A DNA stretch of 64,000 bases, taken from positions 62,001 through 126,000 of the forward strand of contig JAUVXD010000003.1 of NCBI GenBank assembly GCA_030603805.1. The letters are read 5' to 3'. Made by a program: the position numbers and the translations under genes. This document shows, piece by piece, positions 17,294 through 26,306 of the stretch. Within the stretch, counting starts at the first letter, position 1, and each line of letters opens with the position of its first letter. Under the pieces are notes generated by a model. That model was not told the DNA's origin, ran no database searches, and worked only from the letters and a program-made list of their open reading frames with translations. The stretch is from Acholeplasmataceae bacterium. Its GTDB lineage: Bacteria > Bacillota_I > Bacilli_A > Acholeplasmatales > Acholeplasmataceae.

Positions 17294-17593
17294 TTACTTA
17301 TCCTCCTGTGTTGAAATGGGTATACCAATTAAGTAAGCAGAGCGGATATTCACGTGTGAACTAATTGGATTGGTAATCAGCAGGAATAAAATAAGTAAAG
17401 CTAATCTTATACCATAATCAAATCGTGCAGATACAATGATGAGCGCAATGAGCATTAAAAAACTTGCAACGGTATCAATGGTTGCAGCTGTTAGGATTCT
17501 AGTATAAAGGTTTTTTAATCCAAAAATAGCAATCATACCAAATATGACGAATAGCCAGGATAAAACGAGCAAGATGTAGACAATAATATTCAC
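17294..17593 (-). CDS. mnhG: Mrp-type antiporter subunit G (MnhG)
   Basis: 99 aa, three hydrophobic helices. The family segment GMIAIFGLKNLYTRILTAAT and the later LFLLITNPISSHVN (TNP-SSH) are diagnostic for MnhG/PhaG. It overlaps mnhF by 4 bases. Part of the operon mnhE-F-G-mbhD-B-C-D. Confidence 0.9.
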   Translation of the reverse strand: MNIIVYILLVLSWLFVIFGMIAIFGLKNLYTRILTAATIDTVASFLMLIALIIVSARFDYGIRLALLILFLLITNPISSHVNIRSAYLIGIPISTQEDK

Positions 17594-17865
17594 TTTTCTC
17601 TACCTCCGGCCATGATAAATTTAGAAAGTAGCGTCATAGTTAAAAACCCGATGATGCCATATGATATAGCAATATCTAATAAAACTAGACGATCTACATA
17701 AATCGCATAAACTGCAATAAATAAAACGACTTTAGCCGACATCAAATTTAACATTAAAATCCGATCCCACAAAGTCTTCCCTTGAAGAAGTCTTATAAAA
17801 GATAAAATCATCGCTAATACTAAAACCAGGAGCGTAATGAGCAGAAAAAGGTTCATAGTTGTCAT
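17590..17865 (-). CDS. mnhF: Mrp-type antiporter subunit F (MnhF)
   Basis: 91 aa with three helices. The RLLQGKTLWDRILMLNLMSA segment (about residues 25-44) is the MnhF hallmark (GPTxxDRxxALD in most members). ATGA overlaps on both sides. Confidence 0.88.
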   Translation of the reverse strand: MTTMNLFLLITLLVLVLAMILSFIRLLQGKTLWDRILMLNLMSAKVVLFIAVYAIYVDRLVLLDIAISYGIIGFLTMTLLSKFIMAGGREK

Positions 17866-18359
17866 GATGTTTTATCCTCCTGCAAGAGTAATTTTTCAAA
17901 CTTACTTCTAATGGGTCTTTCCAGTTCTTCATGAGGTGTTTTTGGATCCGCAAGAACCATGACATAAATCGTTTGATTCACGATATCAACAGTAATCGTT
18001 CCAGGTGTTAAAGTAATCGAATTTGCAACAATAGCAACCTTGACAGGATCAAGCTTATCTAATGTAATTTTAAAGACAACAGGGACGTAAGTTCTTTTGA
18101 ACAAATTGATAGTATAAAGGATAGATGCTTTAAAAATCTCAATAAACAAAACAAAAAGATAAATGATTAATCGATGGATTTTAATACCTTTAAATCTAAA
18201 TCCTTTATCATCATGAAGGACTTCATAAGCAAAAAGAGAAACGAAAAAAGATATTGCGATACCAAAGAGTATTGTGGTCAGTTCAAAGTTGAAATTAAGT
18301 AAAAACCACAAGGCGAGCATCACAATAAAGAATTTGATTCTCGGGATGATGTTTTTCAT
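17862..18359 (-). CDS. mnhE: Mrp-type antiporter subunit E (MnhE)
   Basis: 165 aa; two N-terminal helices followed by the conserved MnhE region with LTPGTITVDI near residue 117 and a VMVLADP segment. First gene of the antiporter operon. AGGAGAATACGT precedes the ATG. Starting an Mrp operon with E-F-G is the order of archaeal Mbh/Mbs modules, not of Bacillus mrpABCDEFG. Confidence 0.9.
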   Translation of the reverse strand: MKNIIPRIKFFIVMLALWFLLNFNFELTTILFGIAISFFVSLFAYEVLHDDKGFRFKGIKIHRLIIYLFVLFIEIFKASILYTINLFKRTYVPVVFKITLDKLDPVKVAIVANSITLTPGTITVDIVNQTIYVMVLADPKTPHEELERPIRSKFEKLLLQEDKTS

Positions 18360-18388
18360 ACGTATTCTCCTAAAAAAAATCTAAAATC

Positions 18389-18397
18389 ATTATAGCA
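18389..18397 (-). promoter_or_regulatory. Extended -10 promoter for the mnh operon
   Basis: On the minus strand TGCTATAAT (18397-18389), an extended -10, about 30 bases upstream of mnhE. No good -35 is visible. Confidence 0.55.
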
Positions 18398-18535
18398 TAT
18401 TTTGAACATAAAAACATTAAAAAACTGAAGAAGAAGATTATGCCTTTAATTATTAAAAATTAAAGCACATGATACGTCCACATGAAGTTATGTTAAAATG
18501 AGAGTAGTCATTTATTAACGAAGGAGGCAGCAAAC

Positions 18536-20668
18536 ATGAAAAAAGCATGGATATTTCTTCTTGTTTTTTTATGTCTACCTCTTTTTTTACTTCCAGCAAA
18601 AGAAGTGGATGCTCAAGTTGTTACACAATTATCATCACTCAATCCTGAACTTTCACATCGCGGAGGTTTCTATGATTCAGGTTTTTACCTTGAGATTACT
18701 CCAAAACCTGGCACTACGGTTTACTATACGTTGGATTCTTCTGACCCCAATCAACATTCAATGAAGTACACAGAGCCTATTTGGATTGATGAAAAATGGA
18801 TAGAAGCTACAGGAGAAATGGTTGAGATTGAACGAAAAGCTGGTGGATTCATTCCAACACCAACTTACCCCATTTCATTGATTAAGACAGGCTCTCAAAA
18901 ATGGCAATCCCCAAGAGAAGATGTCTTTGCGGCAACTGTTGTTAAAGTCATTGCCTATGATACAACAACGAATCATCATAGTAAGATTTTAACAAATACG
19001 TATTTTGTTCATGAAAATATGTCAAACAAGTATAGTTTTAATGTGATGTCGATCACAACAGATATCCATAACCTTTATGATTATTATGAAGGTATCAACA
19101 TTCCGGGTTATTATTACGATAATCGGATATCTGAAACAGGAAATTCGAATCGCACAGGCAATTATTTTCAACGAGGCGATGAATGGGAAAAACCTATTTA
19201 TCTTGAATATTTTGACACTTCTGGAGAGTTACTTTTAGCTCAACAAGCAGGCATTAGAATTCATGGGGGACTATCAAGAAAATACCCAGTGAAGTCTTAC
19301 CGCCTTTATGCAAGAGCATCTTATGATAATCAAAGTACATTCAATTATCAATTTTTTGAAGACAAAAATATTGATAAATTCAAACGACTGATCTTAAGAG
19401 GTGGTGGACAAACCTTTGAATATACTATTATGGGAGATGTTGCAGCACAAGAAGTCATTAAACCCTTGACAATTGATAAGCAATATTCAACACCGATTAT
19501 ATTATTTCTTAATGGAGAGTATTTTGGGATAAGAAATATTAGAGACCGGTTTGATGTTCATTACTTAGCGTCGCATTACGATCTTAATGTCGATGATGTT
19601 ACCATCCTCTCTGGACATGCTTATTTAGACGATGGAGATCCTAAAGGCGCTAATCATTATCAACTTTTATATCAATACATCACGCGATTTGATATGTCAT
19701 CTAAAAAGCATTTTGATTACGTTGAAAAGCGCATGGATATCGATAATTTTATTGATTATAATATCGCACAACTTTATTTTTCTAATATCGACTGGCCTCA
19801 AAATAATGTTTTATATTGGAGAAAAAACGTCAGTTACACTCCTGATGCGCCATATGGCCATGATGGCAGATGGCGATGGATGATCTATGATCTTGATGCA
19901 GGATTTGGTGCTTCATGGGGTGGTTATTATCCTGAATACAATAGTTTTTCTAGGATCACAGGTGAAACATGGAAAACGGGACGTATGTTTATTAAATTAT
20001 TGGAGAACGAATATTTTAGAGGACGATTTATCTACCGCTCACTTGATTTGATGGAAACAGTTTTTGAAAAAAATCGTGTCATGAATATTGTTGATGACAT
20101 GATTGCACGCTATGCTCCAGAAATAATTGAACATACAGATCGTTATGGATATCCATCATCATATGAGACATGGTATAACTATAGTCTTCGAATGAAAACT
20201 TTTGCAAGATATCGACCTCAAATTTATATAAGTCAAATGGAAAGTTTTTTAAATCTTGGATCTAAATATGAACTAAGTATTTTACACGATGCATCAATGG
20301 GGAATATCCAATTTAACTCATTTATTCAAGATGAGCAACAAGATGTCATACTCAAACAAGTTTATGCACAAACAGCATTTAAGATGTATGCGATACCAAC
20401 AGAAGGTCATCGCTTTGTTGGGTGGTACAATCAAAATGGACATCTTATTTCTGGCCAAAAAACGTTGACCATGTCATTACAAAATGATTATCAAATTGAA
20501 GCAAGATTTGAAGTTGGTGAGGAATTACTTCCTGATGTTCAAAGTCAACTTTGGAAAGAAATATTGACGTATGGGTCACTATTCATCATCACCACAACAG
20601 GGACAGTGCTTTATTTGTGGATTCAGCATCGTAAAAGACAAAAAACAGAGTCAAAATTAGCGTCTTAG
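18536..20668 (+). CDS. CotH-kinase-family surface protein with chitobiase-like and InlB-like modules
   Basis: 710 aa. Signal peptide (about residues 1-26, MKKAWIFLLVFLCLPLFLL). Then a chitobiase/FN3-like beta module (LEITPKPGTTVYYTLDSSDP) and a CotH kinase domain (about 230-560) with IRIHGGLSRKYPVKSYRLYA, FGIRNIRDRFDVHYL and WRWMIYDLDAGFGA, the last carrying metal-binding acidic residues. An InlB-like repeat (EGHRFVGWYNQNG) near 615-655 and a C-terminal helix with a basic tail follow, so the protein is exported and membrane-anchored. CotH is an atypical kinase that phosphorylates spore-coat proteins; here the target is presumably another surface protein. Ribosome site GAAGGAGGCAGCAAAC; extended -10 TGTTAAAAT at 18491-18499. 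Confidence 0.85.
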   Translation: MKKAWIFLLVFLCLPLFLLPAKEVDAQVVTQLSSLNPELSHRGGFYDSGFYLEITPKPGTTVYYTLDSSDPNQHSMKYTEPIWIDEKWIEATGEMVEIERKAGGFIPTPTYPISLIKTGSQKWQSPREDVFAATVVKVIAYDTTTNHHSKILTNTYFVHENMSNKYSFNVMSITTDIHNLYDYYEGINIPGYYYDNRISETGNSNRTGNYFQRGDEWEKPIYLEYFDTSGELLLAQQAGIRIHGGLSRKYPVKSYRLYARASYDNQSTFNYQFFEDKNIDKFKRLILRGGGQTFEYTIMGDVAAQEVIKPLTIDKQYSTPIILFLNGEYFGIRNIRDRFDVHYLASHYDLNVDDVTILSGHAYLDDGDPKGANHYQLLYQYITRFDMSSKKHFDYVEKRMDIDNFIDYNIAQLYFSNIDWPQNNVLYWRKNVSYTPDAPYGHDGRWRWMIYDLDAGFGASWGGYYPEYNSFSRITGETWKTGRMFIKLLENEYFRGRFIYRSLDLMETVFEKNRVMNIVDDMIARYAPEIIEHTDRYGYPSSYETWYNYSLRMKTFARYRPQIYISQMESFLNLGSKYELSILHDASMGNIQFNSFIQDEQQDVILKQVYAQTAFKMYAIPTEGHRFVGWYNQNGHLISGQKTLTMSLQNDYQIEARFEVGEELLPDVQSQLWKEILTYGSLFIITTTGTVLYLWIQHRKRQKTESKLAS

Positions 20669-20711
20669 TTTTAGTTTTTCGTTATAATATCAGTAAATAG
20701 AGGTGATTTTG

Positions 20712-22526
20712 GTGAGTAAGATTAAAGACAAAATTGCACGCGCGAAAAGTCTGATTTCGATTAAGACCTACAAGCGTCCCTTGGTGTATGTCATTTTAAC
20801 GATGGTCATGATCAATCTTTTAATTCTAACGGTTGCAGCTTTTGTTGCGCTTTGGATTGATGAGGATTATCAGACCTTTATTGATGCATTTGCTAATGGT
20901 AGCGTCAAATGGATGCTGACACCTAATGCCATACTGACCATAACAAACCCTCAAACCCTCGCACTGGCAGTTGTTGTTCTAATTACCGGTCTTGTCCTTT
21001 TTTCAGGGACAATCATTGCCTTGACCACCAATGCGATTAAAGACTATATACAAAAGAAGAATTCTGGCTCAGGAAAAATTCATTTGGATCAACACATTGT
21101 TATCTTAAATTGGAACTCAAAAGTTCCAGAACTTGTCAGTGATTTACTTTATCTCGAATCCAAAGAAGTGACAGTCATGATTTTAGCAGATGTCGATAAA
21201 GTATTAGCAGAAAAAATGATTGTGAATGCCATTGATAAAGCAAAAAGAGAAACAGATTTTATTAAAATGAATGTCCTAGTCAAAAAAGGAGACCCCCTAC
21301 TCAAATCAGATTTAGATGATATTACGATTAGTCATGCGAAGACGATTTTAATAATGAATCCTGACCAGCATCAAGAAATTGCTCACGACATGTCTAAAAG
21401 TGATCTTTCGGTTATAAAGATTATTTTATCGTTGGGACCGATTCAATTTTTGTACCAACCACCGATTGTTGTTGAAATTAAACATTACGAAACAAAAGAG
21501 AAAATCATGACTTTGAGTCGTGTCGTTAAATCACTATCTGAGCACAAAATTATGCCGATTTGTTTTGATAAAAGGCTCGGACAAATTATTGCACAAACGA
21601 TTATTGAACACAAGATCGAAGACGTTTATCTTTCAATGTTTTCATTTCAAGGCTCTGAAGTCTATATGCTGAAGAATAAAACCTTTGAGGAATGCTTAAA
21701 ATCGCATCCTTACGCCATTCCGCTTTCCCAAAACGGTAATAATCTATATGTGCTTGGCTTGAATCATGAGGTGATTCATAAGCGTAGCAATCACACAGTA
21801 GAACCTAAAAAACTTCAAATGAAATCGTTAAAGTCAAAAGTTTATTTAGATGTTTATATTTTAGGGAAAAATAACAAGCTAAAATTCATTTTAGATGCAT
21901 TTAAACAGTATGAAATGATGCATGGCAGTCATTTTTCGGCTCATTGGATTGAAGAGGAAAATCTAGAGCATCTTGTCAATGAACTCAATCAAAGTGAAAA
22001 ACAATCCACGATATTGCTCTTAAGTGATGAACATCAAGACGATGATGCACTTGATGCCAATGTGATCAATCACTTAATTTATATTGAAGGACATTTAACC
22101 AATAGAAACACACACATCATCGTTGAACTACTTAATCCTAAAAATGATCCGATTGTTAAAGGCTTTTCGATTCAAAATACCATTATTTCAAACAAGATCA
22201 TTTCACTTTTACTGAGTAAACTTGCATTATATAAAGAAACTGCACCATTTTACGAAAATTTACTTACCATTACGCCTAATGATTATAATGAAGATACACA
22301 ATCTGTCTCCATACAACTTGCAAGTGACTTATTAAAAGAAAAGTTTCCCATATCTTTTGATTCTAAAAAACAACTCGTTGAATCTATATATTTAGCACTT
22401 CACTCCAAAATGATTACGATTGGTTTATATAGACACGGTCAATTAGAAATATTTGAAGGCGATATGCATCGCTTAGAAAAGGTAACGATTCAATCCGATG
22501 ATCAACTCGTCTTAATTCAAATCTAA
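20712..22526 (+). CDS. CASTOR/POLLUX-like ion channel with RCK-type domains
   Basis: 604 aa. Two membrane segments (about residues 24-48 and 75-102) are followed by a regulatory Rossmann domain beginning HIVILNWNSKVPELVSDLL (about 127), the segment typical of the CASTOR/POLLUX channel family. A second nucleotide-binding-like region begins near 378 (SKVYLDVYILGKNNKLKFIL). Family members are ligand-gated cation channels. GTG 20712 is preferred: GAGGTG ends 6 bases before it. TATAAT at 20682-20687 is a likely -10. Confidence 0.75.
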   Translation: MSKIKDKIARAKSLISIKTYKRPLVYVILTMVMINLLILTVAAFVALWIDEDYQTFIDAFANGSVKWMLTPNAILTITNPQTLALAVVVLITGLVLFSGTIIALTTNAIKDYIQKKNSGSGKIHLDQHIVILNWNSKVPELVSDLLYLESKEVTVMILADVDKVLAEKMIVNAIDKAKRETDFIKMNVLVKKGDPLLKSDLDDITISHAKTILIMNPDQHQEIAHDMSKSDLSVIKIILSLGPIQFLYQPPIVVEIKHYETKEKIMTLSRVVKSLSEHKIMPICFDKRLGQIIAQTIIEHKIEDVYLSMFSFQGSEVYMLKNKTFEECLKSHPYAIPLSQNGNNLYVLGLNHEVIHKRSNHTVEPKKLQMKSLKSKVYLDVYILGKNNKLKFILDAFKQYEMMHGSHFSAHWIEEENLEHLVNELNQSEKQSTILLLSDEHQDDDALDANVINHLIYIEGHLTNRNTHIIVELLNPKNDPIVKGFSIQNTIISNKIISLLLSKLALYKETAPFYENLLTITPNDYNEDTQSVSIQLASDLLKEKFPISFDSKKQLVESIYLALHSKMITIGLYRHGQLEIFEGDMHRLEKVTIQSDDQLVLIQI

Positions 22527-22551
22527 TATGCACGCATTGTGCATATTTTTT
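22526..22551 (+). terminator. Rho-independent terminator
   Basis: Stem ATATGCAC / GTGCATAT with loop GCATT, then a T-run. It begins at the last base of the channel gene stop codon. Confidence 0.8.
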
Positions 22552-22579
22552 ACAAAAAATAAATGATAAAGAGGTTACC

Positions 22580-23800
22580 ATGCGTTGGTTGATGTTCATA
22601 AAACTTTTTAAAATGATTTTTGGAAAAGAACTACCAGATTTGGCTTATATCCAAAAACAAGGACTACTTGCAGTTAAAATTGCACAGACTTTTGCTTTGC
22701 GAATAGATTTTTTAAGTGAAAAGACGTGTACACATTTAGCAAAACTTTATACGCATACAACACCGATTGAAGCTGAAGATTTTATGCAGTTACTCAAAGG
22801 GTATACAAGCCAATCTTTTCTTGATCAATTTGAATGGATTGATCCAAAACCCATAGGGTCTGCTTCGGTAGGTCAAGTACATCGCGCAAGATTAATCAAC
22901 CAAGATGAAGTTGTCATCAAAGTCATTAAAAAAGATTTTAAGAAGAAGTTCGAAAAAGATGTGAGATCCTTAAGAAGACTCATTAAGTTTGTCATATTTT
23001 TCTATCCTAAACTATCAAAAGTCGCAGATCCAGTGGGTATTTTAGAGCACATCGAGTCCTACACACTTTCAGAATTAGATCTTCAAAACGAGATTGCTCA
23101 TGGGAACATACTTAAGGAAATCTTTTTAAAAAATCATGTTCATTTTGATTTATCTCGGCTTAAATTTCCAAAAATTTATGAGTCATTGTCAAACACACAT
23201 GTATTAGTTTCAGAATTCATCGATGGACCTACCGTCGATGATTTACTCTCACAAAAGAAAATGAACTTTAACGACATCTTAGAGATTTTTCATATTCATG
23301 GATTTTATATCTTTATTATTGGAACATTCCATGGAGATTTACATCCTGGAAATTTAATCGTTAAAGATCATAATTTCTATTTCATTGATACAGGTGCAAT
23401 CAGTCAAGTAGGTAAAAAAATACAACAAGGACTCTTTGAATTCATGGAGCATTTGTCTAACTATCATTTTGAAGGCTGTGCACATGCACTTAATCATATG
23501 GCTGAAAAAGAGATTTCTGGACAAGCTTTTGAAAAGTATCGAGTTAAACTCTTAGATTTGTATCAAGATTTTGAAGGAAAATCAGTTAGCGAGATTTCTC
23601 TGACAAGAAAGATGATGGAAACCATTAAACTTGGTGTTAATTCTGGGATGGTTTTTGAAAAAGGGATGTTTCCTATCATAAAAAGTATGATGTATTTAGA
23701 TGGCATGGTATTAAAAGGTGCACCTGATACAGTATTAATGGTTGAAATGAGACGCTTCATTCAAGAATTTAAGGAAGCTAATCTGAAGGTGAATTTATGA
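22580..23800 (+). CDS. ABC1/UbiB-family atypical kinase
   Basis: 406 aa. Family motifs: KIAQTFALRID near residue 34 (the KxGQ motif with Ala for Gly), PIGSASVGQVHRARL near 91, VVIKVIKK (ATP-binding Lys), FHGDLHPGN near 250 and FIDTGAI (DFG equivalent DTG). UbiB-type proteins are ATPases that support isoprenoid-lipid synthesis or transport at membranes. It overlaps a CrtI-like desaturase gene by ATGA, which fits an isoprenoid lipid role (inference). AGAGGTTACC precedes the ATG. Confidence 0.88.
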   Translation: MRWLMFIKLFKMIFGKELPDLAYIQKQGLLAVKIAQTFALRIDFLSEKTCTHLAKLYTHTTPIEAEDFMQLLKGYTSQSFLDQFEWIDPKPIGSASVGQVHRARLINQDEVVIKVIKKDFKKKFEKDVRSLRRLIKFVIFFYPKLSKVADPVGILEHIESYTLSELDLQNEIAHGNILKEIFLKNHVHFDLSRLKFPKIYESLSNTHVLVSEFIDGPTVDDLLSQKKMNFNDILEIFHIHGFYIFIIGTFHGDLHPGNLIVKDHNFYFIDTGAISQVGKKIQQGLFEFMEHLSNYHFEGCAHALNHMAEKEISGQAFEKYRVKLLDLYQDFEGKSVSEISLTRKMMETIKLGVNSGMVFEKGMFPIIKSMMYLDGMVLKGAPDTVLMVEMRRFIQEFKEANLKVNL

Positions 23801-25251
23801 AAAAAGTCATCATTATTGGTGCTGGACCCGGAGGTCTTGCCTGTGCGATGTTGTTAGCAAAGAAAGGTTACAACGTGCATGTTTATGAGAAACATAGTAA
23901 ACCAGGGGGAAGATCTAAAGCTTTAGAACTGGGTGATTATCGATTTGATTTAGGACCGACATTTCTCATGTATATCGATATTTTAAAAGAAGTATTTACA
24001 AAGTCAGGGTTTGATTTAAGTCAAGAACTTGAACTCATTCGTTTAGACCCTTTGTATAAACTTACCTTTAAAGACTATATTTTCGAACTTAAAGCAAATC
24101 CTGATGATAACGAAGCACTTTTTGAAAAGTATCAACCTGGATTAGGTCTTGCGTATAGAAGGTGGCTTCATGATCAACACATCAAACTTAAAGCCATCAA
24201 ACCTATTTTAGAAAAACCATTTTCATCGAACAAAGATTATTTTAGAAAAGATGTCTTAAAAGCTTTACCTGTCTTACATCCTTTAAAATCAGTTTATCAA
24301 GAGCTTAGAGGTTATTCAAAATCAGCCTATTTTATACATGCACTTTCCTTCCAAGCAAAGTATTTAGGCATGGCTTCTTACCAAGCACCTTCTATATTTA
24401 CCTTTTTGCCTTATTTAGAGCATGAACTCGGTTTGTATCATGTTCGAGGAGGTATACATCAAATACACGAAAAAATGATGAGACTTGCACAATCACTAGG
24501 TGCAACCTTTCATATGAATAAATCAGTTAGAAAAGTCTTAGTATCTAAAGGACAAGCTTATGGCGTCATCCTAGAAAATGGAGAAAAGGTAGAGGCTGAT
24601 GACATCATCATCAACGCTGATTTTGGATATGCAGTCCATCATCTTTTCGATGAAAGTGATTTAAAAAAGTGGACACCTAAACGACTTGATCAAAAGAAGT
24701 TTTCAGTTTCGACTTTAATGATTTATTTAGGCTTAAATCAAACCTATGATTTTTCTCATCATGAAATTATCTTCTCCAAAGATTATAATCAATACTTAAA
24801 GGACTTGATGCAAAATCACGTTTCAAACGATTTTAGCTATTATTTACATCATCCATCTAAACTCGATTCAAGTCTGGCACCCAAAGGATGCTCAAGTCTC
24901 TATATATTAATTCCGGTACCTAATCTCAAGGCAGACGTTGATTGGGAGATTCAAGCAAAAGTGATGAGAAATCAAGTGATTAAAGACATTGAAGACAGAT
25001 ATCAGGTACAATTAACCCCTTATATTCAAGTTGAAAAAATCATCACACCAACAGATTGGAAGCAAGATGAACATGTTCACTTGGGGGCTGTATTTAACTT
25101 ATCTCATCGATTGAGTCAAATGCTAAATCATCGACCACACAATGCATTTGAAGATATCAAAAAAGTTTATTTAGTTGGAGGTGGCACACACCCAGGTAGT
25201 GGTCTACCGACCATCTATCAATCTGCGCTGATTGTCTCAAGTTTAGTTTAA
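23797..25251 (+). CDS. Phytoene-desaturase-family FAD oxidoreductase (CrtI/CrtN-like)
   Basis: 484 aa. N-terminal FAD loop IIGAGPGGLACAMLLAKKGY, then KPGGRSKALELGDYRFDLGP, and the C-terminal carotenoid-desaturase signature VGGGTHPGSGLPTIYQSAL, in the usual length range of CrtI/CrtN. It would desaturate a C30 or C40 isoprenoid. No phytoene or dehydrosqualene synthase lies in the window, so the carotenoid substrate is unproven; related FAD oxidoreductases of lipids are an alternative. Translationally coupled to the UbiB-like kinase. Confidence 0.82.
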   Translation: MKKVIIIGAGPGGLACAMLLAKKGYNVHVYEKHSKPGGRSKALELGDYRFDLGPTFLMYIDILKEVFTKSGFDLSQELELIRLDPLYKLTFKDYIFELKANPDDNEALFEKYQPGLGLAYRRWLHDQHIKLKAIKPILEKPFSSNKDYFRKDVLKALPVLHPLKSVYQELRGYSKSAYFIHALSFQAKYLGMASYQAPSIFTFLPYLEHELGLYHVRGGIHQIHEKMMRLAQSLGATFHMNKSVRKVLVSKGQAYGVILENGEKVEADDIIINADFGYAVHHLFDESDLKKWTPKRLDQKKFSVSTLMIYLGLNQTYDFSHHEIIFSKDYNQYLKDLMQNHVSNDFSYYLHHPSKLDSSLAPKGCSSLYILIPVPNLKADVDWEIQAKVMRNQVIKDIEDRYQVQLTPYIQVEKIITPTDWKQDEHVHLGAVFNLSHRLSQMLNHRPHNAFEDIKKVYLVGGGTHPGSGLPTIYQSALIVSSLV

Positions 25252-25255
25252 ATAG

Positions 25256-25283
25256 ATGCACCTTGAGTTTGGGTGCATTTTAT
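25256..25283 (+). terminator. Rho-independent terminator
   Basis: Stem ATGCACC / GGTGCAT with a 9-base loop, then TTTATTT, immediately after the desaturase gene. Confidence 0.75.
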
Positions 25284-25305
25284 TTGCTTATAAAAATAGA
25301 TTTGA

Positions 25306-25320
25306 TAAAATTGAATTGTA
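25306..25320. promoter_or_regulatory. OhrR-box-like operator upstream of gpx-ohrR
   Basis: TAAAATTGAATTGTA: arms TAAAATT and AATTGTA around one base match a TACAATT-n-AATTGTA type site at 13 of 14 arm positions. It sits among candidate promoter hexamers (TTGATA 25302-25307; TATAAA 25319-25324; TATAAT 25326-25331), 24 bases before the gpx start. Confidence 0.5.
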
Positions 25321-25344
25321 TAAAATATAATAGGAGAAAATCAA

Positions 25345-25860
25345 ATGAACATCTACCAATTTAAAGTATTAGATACAAAGAAAAATGAAGTCTCATTGGA
25401 TAAGTATCGTAATAAAGTGCTTCTAATTGTTAATACAGCAACCAAATGTGGTCTAACACCACAATATGAAGGTCTAGAAGATTTATATGAAGACTATCAA
25501 GATCAAGGTTTTGAGATTTTAGATTTTCCTTGTAATCAATTTATGAATCAAGCACCAGGAACAGATGAAGAGCTCGCATCATTTTGCCAACTAAAGTTTA
25601 ATACAAAATTTCAAACATTTGCCAAAATTGATGTCAACGGTAAGAACGCTTCACCTTTATATAAGTATTTAAAACAAGAGCAAAAGAAAGATTTAATTCA
25701 TGAAGAGAAGACTAGTCTATTATCCAATGTTACTGCATCTAGTGCAATCAAATGGAATTTCACAAAGTTTCTTGTGGATAAAAATGGCAAAGTTGTGTAT
25801 CGCTTCGCACCCTCTTATCAGCCTGAAGCATTAAGAGCATTTATTGAAAGGTTATTATAA
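25345..25860 (+). CDS. Glutathione peroxidase-family thiol peroxidase
   Basis: 171 aa. Peroxidatic Cys in NTATKCGLTPQY (Cys35, codon TGT, so not selenocysteine), FPCNQF near residue 72 and WNFTKFLVDKNG near 138 give the GPx tetrad. The second Cys in FPCNQF suits a thioredoxin-dependent mechanism, as in most bacterial GPx. It reduces organic and lipid hydroperoxides in the cytosol. TAATG coupling to the OhrR-like gene. AATAGGAGAAAATCAA precedes the ATG. Confidence 0.92.
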   Translation: MNIYQFKVLDTKKNEVSLDKYRNKVLLIVNTATKCGLTPQYEGLEDLYEDYQDQGFEILDFPCNQFMNQAPGTDEELASFCQLKFNTKFQTFAKIDVNGKNASPLYKYLKQEQKKDLIHEEKTSLLSNVTASSAIKWNFTKFLVDKNGKVVYRFAPSYQPEALRAFIERLL

Positions 25861-26306
25861 TGGAATGGAAACTTGGAGAGCAGCTTTGTTTTCTGCTCTA
25901 TGCCAATTCTCGGCATGTCATAAAACTTTATAAAGATTTACTAGACCCCTTAAATCTAACCTATACACAGTACATCACCATGATTGCTCTTTGGGAAGAA
26001 GATCATCAAACCGTGAGCACCCTGGGAGAAAAACTTGCCCTTGATTCAGGCACATTGACACCACTGCTTAAAAAACTTGAACAAGACGGTAAAATCACTC
26101 GGACAAGAGATCAAAAAGATGAAAGACGTGTTTGGATTGACTTAACGGATGCAGGAAAAAAACTTTCTAAAGATGCAGAACGTGTACCACAAGAACTGGT
26201 TAAATGTGTGGATTTGCCTTACAGTGACGCAATGAAACTCTTTGACATACTCACTAAACTGCATGCATCACAAAAATCATGTGATTCAGGGGTTCAAGAT
26301 GAATAA
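25860..26306 (+). CDS. ohrR: OhrR-type MarR-family organic peroxide sensor
   Basis: 148 aa winged-helix regulator. The N-terminal EQLCFLLYANSRHVIKLYK with the reactive Cys10, followed by LTYTQYITMIALWEE, is the OhrR signature. TLGEKLALDSGTLTPLLKKL is the recognition helix region and RTRDQKDERRVWI the wing. In OhrR, oxidation of the N-terminal Cys releases the operator. Here the controlled gene appears to be gpx instead of ohr, and ribD overlaps its end by 8 bases, so riboflavin genes may be co-regulated. Confidence 0.85.
   Translation: MEWKLGEQLCFLLYANSRHVIKLYKDLLDPLNLTYTQYITMIALWEEDHQTVSTLGEKLALDSGTLTPLLKKLEQDGKITRTRDQKDERRVWIDLTDAGKKLSKDAERVPQELVKCVDLPYSDAMKLFDILTKLHASQKSCDSGVQDE

Noticed and set aside
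25345-25860. Selenocysteine in the glutathione peroxidase
   Set aside because: The catalytic codon is TGT (Cys) and there is no in-frame TGA.
25861-26299. FMN riboswitch upstream of ribD
   Set aside because: ribD overlaps ohrR by 8 bases, so no leader exists.
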